Program-made: the position numbers and the translations under genes
Shown here: one piece after another, positions 16,496 through 25,685 of the stretch
Layout of the letters: each line of letters opens with the position of its first letter
Position numbering within the stretch: position 1 is the stretch's first letter
The notes under the pieces: model-generated
What the model was told of the DNA's origin: nothing
Database searches by the model: none
What the model saw: the letters and a program-made list of their open reading frames with translations, nothing else
Source of the DNA: an uncultured Clostridia bacterium
Lineage (GTDB): Bacteria > Bacillota > Clostridia > Oscillospirales > Ruminococcaceae
Length of the DNA: 39,492 nt
Assembly (NCBI GenBank): GCA_947588805.1
Contig: CANPYR010000022.1
Location: forward strand, 1-39,492
Direction: 5' to 3'

Positions 16496-16703
16496 AATAT
16501 CCTCCTAATATTCAATTTGAAACCGACCAGATGAAAAGAACACGGAATTCAACGGCGGCTCTGCTAAAGGGAACCTTAAATGAGAGACAGGGGCGCTTGC
16601 AGGGCTTCTGCGGTTGCAGCACCCTTCGCTTTCAGAAAGTCTCCGCGCAAGCGCAGCCCGCACCGAAGCTTCCGAAATCAAGCGCCGCAGCCTTCTCAAA
16701 AAA
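16496..16703. other. Spacer between oadB and oadA
   Basis: Unusually long for the operon. It holds short G/C-rich pairings (for example CTGCAACCGCAG on the minus strand) but no gene, clear terminator or promoter that I can support. Confidence 0.4.
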
Positions 16704-17963
16704 TTAACCGAGCAGAGAGATAAGCACGCCCGCCGCGATGGCCGAGCCGATAACTCCGGCTACGTTCGGACCCATCGCGTGCATAAGAAGGAAGTTTCCG
16801 GGATTCTCCTCCTGGCCGACCTTCTGAGAAACTCTTGCCGCCATCGGAACCGCGGAAACGCCTGCGGAACCGATGAGGGGGTTGATCTTTTCCTTTAAGA
16901 AGAGGTTCATGAGCTTCGCAAGTAAAAGTCCTCCTGCGGTTCCCATCGAGAACGCGACGATACCCATGACGATGATACCGATGGTGCGCCATGTGAGGAA
17001 GGTGGCGGCGGTGGCGGTAGCGCCGACTGAAACGCCCAAGAAGATGGTTACGATGTTCATAAGCTCGTTCTGAGCGGTCTTAGAAAGCCTGTCGCAGACT
17101 CCGCACTCCTTGATGAGGTTTCCGAGCATAAGTGAACCGATGAGCGGACCCGCGGAGGGTACGAGAAGCGTTACGAAGACGGTTACGATTATCGGGAAGA
17201 TTATCTTCTCGGTCTTTGAAACCGGTCTTAACTGCTTCATGACGATAGAGCGCTCTTTTTTGGTCGTGAGGGCCTTCATTATCGGCGGCTGGATGACTCC
17301 GATAAGAGCCATGTAGGAGTACGCCGCGACCGCGATAGGACCTAAGAGCTCGGCCGCAAGTATCATGGTGGTATATATGGCGGTAGGACCGTCCGCGCCG
17401 CCGATTATTCCTATGGAACCCGCTTGCTGAGGGGTGAATCCCAAAAGATTCGCGGCGATGTAGGTGACGAAGATACCGAGCTGAGCCGCAGCGCCAAGGA
17501 GCATGGACTTCGGGTTTGCGATAAGCGGGCCGAAGTCGGTCATAGCGCCTACGCCGATAAAGATAAGGCAGGGATATACGCCGAGCTTAACGCCTAAGTA
17601 TAAAACGTCCAAAAGCCCGGGGGTGACGGTCTGACCCAAAAGCCCGGCCATCTGATCGAGTATGCTCTGAGATACGCCGGAAGCCGCAAACTCGTCTATC
17701 ATTTCCTGAGTGATAGCTGCCCCGCCGAAGATATCCCAGTGAACGTGACCTCCCGCAAAGAGGAGCTCGTGGTACATCTCAGCGCCGGGAAGGTTTGTAA
17801 GCATCATGCCGAAAGCGATCGGCAGTAACAGCAGCGGCTCAAACTTCTTCACGATAGCAAGGTACATCAGCACGCATGATATCAGAAGCATGACGAGCAC
17901 GCGCGGGTCGTCGCCTATAAGGGCAAAGCCCGTAGTCGTGATAAATTCTTTGATTGCGTTCAT
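16704..17963 (-). CDS. oadB: Na+-transporting oxaloacetate decarboxylase beta subunit
   Basis: A 419-residue membrane protein with about nine membrane segments. It matches the sodium pump decarboxylase beta family, including the signature GIIGGADGPTAIYTT with Asp191, the residue linked to Na+ and proton coupling in the family. It decarboxylates carboxybiotin and pumps Na+ outwards. A beta subunit confirms that this operon is a Na+ pump rather than a soluble carboxylase. It lies 19 bases after the biotin carrier gene. The last membrane segments (MHAMGPNVAGVIGSAIAAG) are typical. Confidence 0.94.
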   Translation of the reverse strand: MNAIKEFITTTGFALIGDDPRVLVMLLISCVLMYLAIVKKFEPLLLLPIAFGMMLTNLPGAEMYHELLFAGGHVHWDIFGGAAITQEMIDEFAASGVSQSILDQMAGLLGQTVTPGLLDVLYLGVKLGVYPCLIFIGVGAMTDFGPLIANPKSMLLGAAAQLGIFVTYIAANLLGFTPQQAGSIGIIGGADGPTAIYTTMILAAELLGPIAVAAYSYMALIGVIQPPIMKALTTKKERSIVMKQLRPVSKTEKIIFPIIVTVFVTLLVPSAGPLIGSLMLGNLIKECGVCDRLSKTAQNELMNIVTIFLGVSVGATATAATFLTWRTIGIIVMGIVAFSMGTAGGLLLAKLMNLFLKEKINPLIGSAGVSAVPMAARVSQKVGQEENPGNFLLMHAMGPNVAGVIGSAIAAGVLISLLG

Positions 17964-17982
17964 TGTCGCACCTCTTATTCAA

Positions 17983-18333
17983 TTATTCAACAGTGCAGAG
18001 AAGATCGCCTGTAGCTACGGTCGAACCCTTCGAGACGGCGACGGAGGTGACTTTTCCGGCCTTCGGGGCCATGATCTCGTTCTCCATCTTCATAGCTTCA
18101 AGTATCATGAGCACTTCGCCCGACTTAACGGTCTGGCCGGCGATCACGTTTACCGAAAGGATGTTTCCGGGCATCGGGGCGGTGATCTTCTCGCCTGCGC
18201 CGGCGGCTGCGGGAGCGGCCTTGGGAGCGGCGGCAGTGGCGGGAGCGGATGTTTTCTTTACTTCGGAAGCCGAGATCTCTTCGATGGATACCTCGTATTC
18301 GGTCCCGTTTACATTAACGCGATAGTTTTTCAT
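17983..18333 (-). CDS. Biotin carboxyl carrier protein of the decarboxylase
   Basis: A 116-residue carrier: an N-terminal beta segment ([20 protein letters not shown]), an Ala/Pro linker (about 28-47) and a biotinyl domain with EAMKMEN, where Lys82 receives biotin. The start at 18333 is chosen because GGAGG lies 8 bases before this ATG; a longer frame from a TTG at 18348 would use the ribosome site itself as codons. It carries carboxyl groups from oadA to oadB. A separate carrier gene is common in Clostridia, as in GcdC or MmdC. Confidence 0.92.
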   Translation of the reverse strand: MKNYRVNVNGTEYEVSIEEISASEVKKTSAPATAAAPKAAPAAAGAGEKITAPMPGNILSVNVIAGQTVKSGEVLMILEAMKMENEIMAPKAGKVTSVAVSKGSTVATGDLLCTVE

Positions 18334-18354
18334 AGAATTTTCCTCCAAACAGAT

Positions 18355-18654
18355 TTACAGTTTTTTGATCGATACGATGCGAAACGCTTCTACGCTATCT
18401 CCGAGCTCCTCGGCAATAGCTGCTGAAACGGCGGCTATAAGTTCGCCCTTGTCGGCGATCTCTTCCTTTGCGCCCGCCGATTCTTCGGGCGCGGACTTCG
18501 GTTCGGGAGCTGCCGCGGCGGGCTTTCGGCTCTCAAAGGCGCGGATAACTGCGCCCATGATATAGCAGATCGCTATAATGCAGATAAGTCCCACGAAAAC
18601 GGTCCCGAGACCCATTCCGATAACAAGACCCATACCGGGTTGAGCGGTCGTCAT
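18355..18654 (-). CDS. oadG: Oxaloacetate decarboxylase gamma-type subunit (OadG family)
   Basis: A 99-residue protein: one membrane segment (about 9-32), an Ala/Pro/Glu linker and a C-terminal conserved segment (ELIAAVSAAIAEEL...FRIVSIKKL). That is the OadG/MmdD plan; the subunit assembles the complex at the membrane. The start at 18654 follows AAGGAGG by 6 bases; an extension to 18708 would read through this site. First gene of the operon; its promoter is at 18719-18747. Confidence 0.88.
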   Translation of the reverse strand: MTTAQPGMGLVIGMGLGTVFVGLICIIAICYIMGAVIRAFESRKPAAAAPEPKSAPEESAGAKEEIADKGELIAAVSAAIAEELGDSVEAFRIVSIKKL

Positions 18655-18718
18655 AAAAATCCTCCTTACTTTTACGGACATCATCAAAAAATAAAAAACA
18701 ATGCCCAAATTAAAAACT

Positions 18719-18747
18719 ATAATATCACATCCCGCTCAAAATTTCAA
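18719..18747 (-). promoter_or_regulatory. Promoter of the oad operon
   Basis: Minus strand: -35 TTGAAA (18742-18747), 17-base spacer, -10 TATTAT (18719-18724), 65 bases before the oadG start. Confidence 0.75.
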
Positions 18748-18809
18748 TAGGCAAAATGACGGCATTATAGAGCATTCAAAAAATAATTTATGCAATCTTT
18801 CAAAAAACA

Positions 18810-18838
18810 GTGGAAATTTTGATTCGACTGTGCTATAC
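18810..18838 (+). promoter_or_regulatory. Candidate promoter of the hydrolase-Mur ligase-ddl operon
   Basis: -35 TGGAAA (18810-18815), 17-base spacer, -10 TATACT (18833-18838). The -35 box matches the consensus at four of six positions. The leader to the first start codon is about 100 bases. Confidence 0.55.
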
Positions 18839-18941
18839 TGTAATAGAATATGAGTAAAAATCGGCGGGGGATATTATATTTCGCCCGGCTTTGGAATAGA
18901 TATACAAAAAATATACGATATATAAGAGAGCGGGAACATAT

Positions 18942-19709
18942 ATGCAGAAAGAGATTTTGGGGATAAAAACGGAATATATTGAAAAAGGGAGCGGGGAAAT
19001 CGTTCTTATGCTCCACGGCTGGGGCTCGAAAGCGGAGCTTTTTTCGGGGATAATAGATCTGTGCGGGAAAAAATACCTCGCCCTCGCCCCGGATATGCCG
19101 GGATTCGGCGGCAGCGACGAACCGCCCGAGCCATGGGACGTGGATAAGTACGCGGACTGGGTTCTGGAATTTCTAAAGCCGTACGGGCCGAAGAGGGCGA
19201 TACTTATCGGCCACAGCTTCGGAGGCAGGGTTATAATCAAACTCAGCGAGAAAAAGCTTCCGTTTGAGATATCTAAGATCATACTTATAGATTCGGCGGG
19301 GATAAAGCCGAAAAAAAGCCTTAAAAGCAAAATTTCGCTGATTTCGTATAAGCTCGGAAGGCGGGTGATGAGCGCATGGCCTTTTAGCAGGATATGGCCG
19401 AACGCCGTGGAGAGCATGAGAAAAAAGAGGGGGTCCGCGGACTATAACGCCGCTTCGCCGGTCATGAGACAGACTCTCGTGAAGGTGGTGAACGAGGACC
19501 TTAAACACGACCTGCCGAAGATAAGCGCTCCGACTCTTCTGATCTGGGGAACTGCCGATACCGCGACTCCGCTAAAGGACGCGGAGACTATGGAAAAGCT
19601 CATCCCCGACGCGGGACTTGTAAAAATAGACGGCGCTGGGCACTACAGCTTTCTTGAAGCGCCGGAATATGTAAACAGGGTAATAGGATCGTTTCTTGAT
19701 ATAAAGTAA
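18942..19709 (+). CDS. Alpha/beta hydrolase
   Basis: A 255-residue alpha/beta-hydrolase-fold enzyme. The oxyanion stretch LHGWGS comes first, then the nucleophile elbow GHSFGG (Ser92), the acid in GTADTATP (Asp206) and His234 in GAGHYSF, so the triad is complete. There is no signal peptide, so it is cytoplasmic. The substrate cannot be read from sequence. It is followed after 18 bases by the Mur ligase and then ddl, which suggests a link to wall precursor metabolism. The ribosome site (GAGCGGGAA) is weak. Confidence 0.88.
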   Translation: MQKEILGIKTEYIEKGSGEIVLMLHGWGSKAELFSGIIDLCGKKYLALAPDMPGFGGSDEPPEPWDVDKYADWVLEFLKPYGPKRAILIGHSFGGRVIIKLSEKKLPFEISKIILIDSAGIKPKKSLKSKISLISYKLGRRVMSAWPFSRIWPNAVESMRKKRGSADYNAASPVMRQTLVKVVNEDLKHDLPKISAPTLLIWGTADTATPLKDAETMEKLIPDAGLVKIDGAGHYSFLEAPEYVNRVIGSFLDIK

Positions 19710-19727
19710 CCTATGGAGGATACAGCT

Positions 19728-21308
19728 ATGACCAAAAGCCTGAAAATTATAATCGCGGTTTTATATCTTATAACCGCCCTGTTCCCCGTAAGGCACTATA
19801 TTCATATGTTCCAGCTCAATTCCTATAAACCGAAAGTGCAGCTGAAGTGGCTTCGGAAAAACAATCATTTCTGGCCGGCGTTTCTTGCCGCCGCCGCGCT
19901 TTTGTACCTTGCAGTAAGAAACCCCGCCAACTTAGGACTTCACCGCTCGCTGGCGTTCTATGCCGTCCTGCTCGCGGCGTTCGTATACTCGATAATCGCG
20001 CACTTCCCGAAAAAAAGCTACAAGATCCCGCTTAAATACACCGCCCGTGTAAAGCGGCTTCTTGCGACGACCGCGATAATTTATCTTCCGCCGCTGCTTC
20101 TGAATTTTTCAGCGTTCGGCGGGATACCCACGGCGGTTTTGGGGATAGTTTATATCGCGATGATAATCGCCGCGCCGTTTATAATTCTGCTCGCAAACCT
20201 AATAAACCGCCCGCTCGAGCAGGCGATCAACCGGCATTACATAAACGACGCGAAGAGGATCCTCAAAGAATGCCCGAACCTTACCGTGATAGGAATAACC
20301 GGAAGCTTCGGGAAAACGTCGGTGAAATACTTCTTAGATGAATTACTCAGCGTAAAATTTAACGTATTAAAAACTCCGGGTAATTTCAATACCCCACTCG
20401 GAGTCGTAAAAACGGTGCGCGGGGAGTTAAGGGCTACTCACGACATATTCCTCTGCGAGATGGGGGCGAAGAACATAGGGGATATAAAGGAGATATGCGA
20501 TATCGTTCACCCGAAGCACGGGATCATAACTTCCGTAGGCCCCATGCATCTTGAGAGCTTCGGGAGCATTGAAAACGTAAGAAAAACAAAGTTCGAGCTT
20601 GCGGATTCTCTGCCGGAGGGCGGGTATTTGTGGCTTAATACCGACGACCCGAACGTAAGAATAGGAGCCGAGGGAAGAAATTATATCGGCTACGGGACCG
20701 AGGACGGGAAGGGATACCGCTGCGAAGATCTTCGGATAACAAAAAACGGCTCGGAGTTTGATATCGTTTCCCCGAGCGGGGAGAGGTGCGGATTCAGAAC
20801 GAAGCTTATAGGAAAGCATAACGTTATAAATATCTGCGGCGCGGCCGCGGCTGCGAATACTCTGGGGATCCCGCTCGAAGCCTTAAAGACTGCGATCATG
20901 CGGCTTGAAAGCGTTCCGCACAGGATGGAGCTGAAAAAGAGCGGGGATGTGACCGTTATCGACGACGCGTACAACTCTAACCCGACGGGAGCCGAAGCGG
21001 CGCTTGAAACGCTTAAGATGACGGAGGGGTATAAGATACTCTGCACGCCGGGGATGATAGAGCTCGGAGAAAAGGAGTATGAGCTGAATAAAGAATTCGG
21101 AAGGCAGGCGGCGGGAGCGTGCGACTTTGCGGCGATAGTCGGAAAGACGAACCGCGAAGCCATAAGGGAGGGACTTCTAAGCGGAGGAATGGACGAAGAA
21201 AAAATATTTATCGCAGATACTTTAAGGGAAGCGATGAATAAAATATACTCTCTGCCCGAGAAGAACAAGATAATACTTCTTGAAAACGATCTTCCGGACA
21301 ATTACTGA
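19728..21308 (+). CDS. Membrane-embedded MurF-like Mur ligase
   Basis: A 526-residue Mur ligase family protein. Residues 1-165 hold about five membrane segments in place of the soluble UDP-binding domain of MurF. The central ATP domain starts near 183 with the P-loop ITGSFGKTS (192-198) and holds KTPGNFNTPLGV, the LCEMGA metal/ATP segment and GPMHLESFGS. The C-terminal domain includes HRMELKKSGDVTVIDDAYNSNPTG, as in MurF. The start at 19728 is chosen because GGAGG lies 8 bases before it; an upstream ATG at 19713 would overlap that site. MurF joins D-Ala-D-Ala to UDP-MurNAc-tripeptide, and ddl follows 29 bases later, so the same reaction is plausible. A different wall ligation at the membrane is also possible. 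Confidence 0.85.
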   Translation: MTKSLKIIIAVLYLITALFPVRHYIHMFQLNSYKPKVQLKWLRKNNHFWPAFLAAAALLYLAVRNPANLGLHRSLAFYAVLLAAFVYSIIAHFPKKSYKIPLKYTARVKRLLATTAIIYLPPLLLNFSAFGGIPTAVLGIVYIAMIIAAPFIILLANLINRPLEQAINRHYINDAKRILKECPNLTVIGITGSFGKTSVKYFLDELLSVKFNVLKTPGNFNTPLGVVKTVRGELRATHDIFLCEMGAKNIGDIKEICDIVHPKHGIITSVGPMHLESFGSIENVRKTKFELADSLPEGGYLWLNTDDPNVRIGAEGRNYIGYGTEDGKGYRCEDLRITKNGSEFDIVSPSGERCGFRTKLIGKHNVINICGAAAAANTLGIPLEALKTAIMRLESVPHRMELKKSGDVTVIDDAYNSNPTGAEAALETLKMTEGYKILCTPGMIELGEKEYELNKEFGRQAAGACDFAAIVGKTNREAIREGLLSGGMDEEKIFIADTLREAMNKIYSLPEKNKIILLENDLPDNY

Positions 21309-21337
21309 TAAAATTAAACTGCGAAGGAGAAATCAGG

Positions 21338-22510
21338 ATGAAAACAACAGTTGCGCTTATTTTCGGCGGCAAGTCGGTGGAGCATGAAATATCGGTGATA
21401 TCGGCGCTTCAGGCCGAGCAGTCGCTCGATAAGGAAAAATACGACGTTCTTCCGGTATACATATCAAAATCCGGGGAGATGTACTGCGGCGAAAGAATAG
21501 GGGATATCGAAGCGTATAAGGATATAAAGACGCTTCTTTCCGAGAGCTTCCGGGTTACGTTTGCAAGAATAGACGGCCGCCCTGCGGTGATAAGAACCGC
21601 GCCGAAGATGTTTCAGAAGCCGCTGGTAAGCTATATAGACGTAGCTCTTCCGGTGGTCCACGGAACAAACGTCGAGGACGGGACTTTAGCCGGATATCTT
21701 AATATGATAGGCGTTCCGTTCGCCGGCTGCGACGTTTTATCCGCGGCTCTTTCGATGGATAAATACGCGATGAAGCTTATTTTCCGCGAGAGCGGGATAC
21801 CGGTTCTCGACTGCTTGGTATTTGATTCCGAGGACGCGTCGGATATGGATAAGATCGCGGACGGGGTCGAGAAAAAAATTGGCTATCCCGTGATAGTGAA
21901 GCCCGTGAATCTCGGCTCCTCGGTAGGAATTTCAAAGGCCGACAGCCGTGAAAAGCTTACGGAAGCGGTAGAAGAAGCGTTCATGTACGCGGACAGGATA
22001 CTTATAGAGCGCGCGATCGTAAATCTCAAAGAGATAAACTGCTCGGTTTTAGGAGATAAAAACGAAGCAAGGCCGTCGGTGTGCGAAAGACCGGTAGGGA
22101 GCGACGAGATCTTAAGCTATGAGGACAAATATCTCGGAAGCTCAAAAGCCTCCGGCTCTAAGGGGATGGCTTCCACCAAGAGGATAATACCCGCGGATAT
22201 AGACGAAGAGACTGCGGAAAAAATCCGGGACTACGCAGTGAGAGCTTTCAAAGCCCTCGGCTGCTCGGGAGTTTCCAGAATAGATTTCATGATCGATTCC
22301 GATACCGGGGAGATATTCCTAAACGAGATAAACAGTATCCCTGGTTCTTTGAGCTTCTATCTCTGGGAACCCGCCGGGATAAAATATCCGAAGCTTTTGG
22401 ATGAAATGATAGCTTTAGCTCTTAAGCGGGAACGTGAGCGCGGAAAGATAACCTACGCGTTCGATACAAACGTCCTCTCGGGCGTGAAGCTAAAGGGGTT
22501 CAAAAAATAA
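21338..22510 (+). CDS. ddl: D-alanine--D-alanine ligase
   Basis: A 390-residue ATP-grasp ligase. It has the N-terminal FGGKSVEHEISVISA motif, LPVVHGTNVEDGT in place of the common HGxxGEDG, SMDKYAMK, the ATP-grasp lysine strand GYPVIVKPVNLGSSVGI and the C-terminal metal site FLNEINSIPGS. The omega-loop stretch SYEDKYLG resembles Ddl (Y/F-xx-KY) more than D-Ala-D-Lac ligases. It makes the dipeptide used by MurF, which is encoded just upstream. GAAGGAG precedes the ATG. It is somewhat longer than E. coli Ddl (about 306) because of inserts in the first 120 residues and a C-terminal tail. Confidence 0.92.
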   Translation: MKTTVALIFGGKSVEHEISVISALQAEQSLDKEKYDVLPVYISKSGEMYCGERIGDIEAYKDIKTLLSESFRVTFARIDGRPAVIRTAPKMFQKPLVSYIDVALPVVHGTNVEDGTLAGYLNMIGVPFAGCDVLSAALSMDKYAMKLIFRESGIPVLDCLVFDSEDASDMDKIADGVEKKIGYPVIVKPVNLGSSVGISKADSREKLTEAVEEAFMYADRILIERAIVNLKEINCSVLGDKNEARPSVCERPVGSDEILSYEDKYLGSSKASGSKGMASTKRIIPADIDEETAEKIRDYAVRAFKALGCSGVSRIDFMIDSDTGEIFLNEINSIPGSLSFYLWEPAGIKYPKLLDEMIALALKRERERGKITYAFDTNVLSGVKLKGFKK

Positions 22511-22561
22511 ATAGGCAAGTTTAAAATTTACTCGGACTTACAAATACTTGGAGGAATTATT

Positions 22562-25435
22562 ATGAAGAAGAAAAAATCGCTCGCCATTGTCGCGGCCGCG
22601 GCTATATGCATAGGGATCTTTTCGGGGTGCTCGGGAGGAAGCGAAGAAAGAGCTTCCGAATCGGTCCCGGAGCCGGATAAGGTCATATACGTATCCCCAA
22701 GCGGAAGCGATACCGAGGGCGACGGAAGCGCGGCTTCGCCTTTTGCGACTATCCAAAGAGCGAAGGAAGAGGTAAGAAACGTAAAATCAAAGGACGGAGT
22801 GGCGGTAGAGATCGCGGACGGATTTTATCAGCTCAGCGAGACTCTGACGTTTGACGAAAACGATTCCGGGACCGAAAAAGCTCCGGTTATATACCGCGCG
22901 GCCGAGGGCGCTCACCCTATAATAAGCGGCGGGGAGATATTTGAGGGAGACTGGGAAATAGCGACGGAGGTAGACTGGCTCCCCGAGGGGCTCACCGCGT
23001 ATAAAGCGCGTCTTGAGCGCGATAAAAAGCTAAGAGCGATATATGTGAACGGCGTGCGGGCCTCGATGACCAGAAGAAGCGCGACTCCGAAATATTCCAC
23101 GGGATTTTATTTCATAACCGCAGGTCAGGCCGACTGGGCATGGATATCTTCTACAAACGATCTTAAGACCGGAAACGTCTTCCCGGCTTCGTTCAATCTT
23201 CCCGTAGATACTCCTAACCCGGAAAATATCGAGCTTGAATCCGGCTCCACCTGGGTTAAAGCGACAGTATGCGCGGAGTCCTTGGAGCTTACCGACGACG
23301 GCGATACGAAGGTCAATTTCCAGATGCCCTACGCGGCTATAGCGCAGAATTTGGGATGGAACACAAATTATAACCCCGAGGGCAAAAACGACGTTGTGAA
23401 CGTCTTTGAATGGCTCGACAGCGAGGGACAGTTTTACTTCGATCAGGCGGGTTCCACGCTTTATTACATCCCGCGCGAGGGAGAAGATATAAATACCGCT
23501 CAGGTGGTGATCCCGGAGCTTGAGAAGCTGATTGAGATCTCCGGCTCGGAGCCTATGAAAAAGTACGCGGAGAACATCATCTTCGACGGGCTCACCTTTG
23601 CGTACTCCGACTGGAATTTATACGAGCTTGACGGCTCCCACGGAAACGCCACCACTCAGGGCTGCACGGTATATACGAAATTTTCGGATATAATGTGGCA
23701 TAACGACCTCTACCGCGCTTTCGACGTAGCTCCCGCGGCGGTCCATCTGTCTTCGGCAAGAAACGTGGATTTCATAAACGGCGGGTTTGAATCGACGGGA
23801 TATCTCGGGATCCATCTTGAAAACGACGTGAACGACTGCGACGTGACGGGAAACTTCATCGGCTACACGGGAGGAGCCGGGATAGTGATCGGGCATTTGC
23901 AGCACATATACGAAAACGATACCGAAAAGCAGCGCGTATCCGAAACGAGCGCGGGGCCGGATAAGGAGAAATTCCCGTTCGGGACCGAGTCCGTTCCTAA
24001 AAACATAACGGTAAAGAACAACTATCTTTTAGAGAACTGCTATTTCTTCCCCGGAAATTCGCCTATAACTTCATTCTTCACCTATAATCTCACGGTTGAG
24101 CATAACTTCATCTATAAATGCTCCTACAGCGGGATGTCAATAGGCTGGGGTTGGTGCAACTTCGACGGCACCGACGGCGCGCAGCTTCCGGGACAGCCTA
24201 CGACGACTTCAAGATTCAACCACGTAAACTATAACCGCGTAGAAGAGATCTGCTCGGTCCTTCAGGACGCGGGAGGGATATATACCCTCGGCCAGCAAGG
24301 AAACGAGGACTGGTCGGAGAAGACCGAGATGACTTATAACTATATAAACTGTTTCAGAAAGCCCACAGCGGCTAACGGCTCGCGGATGGTAAACGGCTTC
24401 CACCCGGACGAGGGTTCGGCGTTTATAGAGTTTGATCATAACGTCGTGACTAATACTATAAGAAACGTGTACGAGCTTAACGACTGGATGAGAAAGCACG
24501 ACTGCATAGTTACAAACGGCTTCTCGAATACCGACAGGTCCGAGACCACCGCGCCTAACTGCACGCTTGAACAGTATGTGAACGCGGACTATATCTGGCC
24601 CGTGGAGGGGTACGAGGTGGTGTTATACTCCGGTCTTGAGGACGAATACGTGGGGATGGTATCCAAAGACGTGATGCCGGACGACTATTACGAGCTTGCT
24701 TCAAACGTTTCTATCGCCTGCTCGGATATGCTGCCAAGAAGAGGACTTCTCTCGGCGGACGATACCGTATGGCTCGCGCCTTCGGGAACGACGGAATTTT
24801 CGGAGAGCGGGACCGTAACCTGCGCCAAAGGAAACGAGAAGTCGATAAAGATTCCGGACGAGCCGGGAGAGTATAAATTATACATAGAATACGCGGACGG
24901 AAGGATCTCTAACGAGAGCACGTTTACCGTCTACGCGGGAGATACGGGTTCCGGGGCGAACGTAAGGGACGGAGCTTCATATACCGTATCCAATCAGAAG
25001 CCGCTCGTAATAAAGATCAAGGAAGGATATACGGCGAAGCTTGACGGAGAAAATATCTCGGACGGATACGAAATAGACGGAAGCCGAGCGGGAGAGCATG
25101 AGCTCACGCTCGCAGGTCCCGGCGGGGAGGAAAAAATAAGCTTCACCGCCGAAGTAACCGCCGCAAACAGGCTTCTGCCGGATAATATGTCGGTATCGCC
25201 CGGCGCGGAGATAGTTTTAAGCGAGACTCTGCCGGAGGGATATACTCTATGGATAGCGCCTTCGGGACTTTCGGCGTTTGATAAAAACGATCCCGCGCAG
25301 TCCTGTCTTGAAGCCGACGGGAAGAAAAATACCGTCAACGCCCCCGAGCAGGAGGGAGAATATATCATGACCGTCACAGATCCGGACGGAAAGATAGATT
25401 CTCAGTCCGACGCGCATTTAGAGGTAAAGGGTTAA
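22562..25435 (+). CDS. Secreted right-handed beta-helix lipoprotein, probable glycan-active enzyme
   Basis: A 957-residue lipoprotein (Cys23 after IFSG). The mature protein starts with YVSPSGSDTEGDGSAASPF, the entry strand found in many pectate-lyase-like beta-helix proteins. The helix runs to about residue 700 and contains WHNDLYRAFDVAP, ENDVNDCDVTGNFIGYTGG and SVLQDAGGIYTLGQQGN. This layout resembles GH141-type and related plant-glycan enzymes, but I cannot assign a family with certainty. The last 230 residues hold two similar modules (TVWLAPSGTTEF... and TLWIAPSGLSAF...) flanking a third beta domain, probably binding or spacer modules. It follows ddl by 51 bases with no visible terminator, and has a strong GGAGG site. 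Confidence 0.8.
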   Translation: MKKKKSLAIVAAAAICIGIFSGCSGGSEERASESVPEPDKVIYVSPSGSDTEGDGSAASPFATIQRAKEEVRNVKSKDGVAVEIADGFYQLSETLTFDENDSGTEKAPVIYRAAEGAHPIISGGEIFEGDWEIATEVDWLPEGLTAYKARLERDKKLRAIYVNGVRASMTRRSATPKYSTGFYFITAGQADWAWISSTNDLKTGNVFPASFNLPVDTPNPENIELESGSTWVKATVCAESLELTDDGDTKVNFQMPYAAIAQNLGWNTNYNPEGKNDVVNVFEWLDSEGQFYFDQAGSTLYYIPREGEDINTAQVVIPELEKLIEISGSEPMKKYAENIIFDGLTFAYSDWNLYELDGSHGNATTQGCTVYTKFSDIMWHNDLYRAFDVAPAAVHLSSARNVDFINGGFESTGYLGIHLENDVNDCDVTGNFIGYTGGAGIVIGHLQHIYENDTEKQRVSETSAGPDKEKFPFGTESVPKNITVKNNYLLENCYFFPGNSPITSFFTYNLTVEHNFIYKCSYSGMSIGWGWCNFDGTDGAQLPGQPTTTSRFNHVNYNRVEEICSVLQDAGGIYTLGQQGNEDWSEKTEMTYNYINCFRKPTAANGSRMVNGFHPDEGSAFIEFDHNVVTNTIRNVYELNDWMRKHDCIVTNGFSNTDRSETTAPNCTLEQYVNADYIWPVEGYEVVLYSGLEDEYVGMVSKDVMPDDYYELASNVSIACSDMLPRRGLLSADDTVWLAPSGTTEFSESGTVTCAKGNEKSIKIPDEPGEYKLYIEYADGRISNESTFTVYAGDTGSGANVRDGASYTVSNQKPLVIKIKEGYTAKLDGENISDGYEIDGSRAGEHELTLAGPGGEEKISFTAEVTAANRLLPDNMSVSPGAEIVLSETLPEGYTLWIAPSGLSAFDKNDPAQSCLEADGKKNTVNAPEQEGEYIMTVTDPDGKIDSQSDAHLEVKG

Positions 25436-25447
25436 AGCGATATAAAG

Positions 25448-25476
25448 ATCAGGTCTTTCGGGACCTGATTTTTTTG
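25448..25476 (+). terminator. Terminator after the beta-helix lipoprotein gene
   Basis: Eight-base arms ATCAGGTC/GACCTGAT with a short loop, then seven T residues. Confidence 0.92.
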
Positions 25477-25685
25477 GTTATTTTGGGAATTTGCGGGTAT
25501 AATAGGCTGTGAAAGCGGGTAAGAAGACCGAAAAATCTTTGAATCTACAAAAACAATCAACATGTTAATCGTCAAATATTCCGCTTTCTTTCATACAGTT
25601 TTCACATCAATAGGTTACTATTTAAGCATAGAAACAACGCGGCGCATACGGCTCGAACAGTTTACGGTTTTGGAGGTAAACACAA

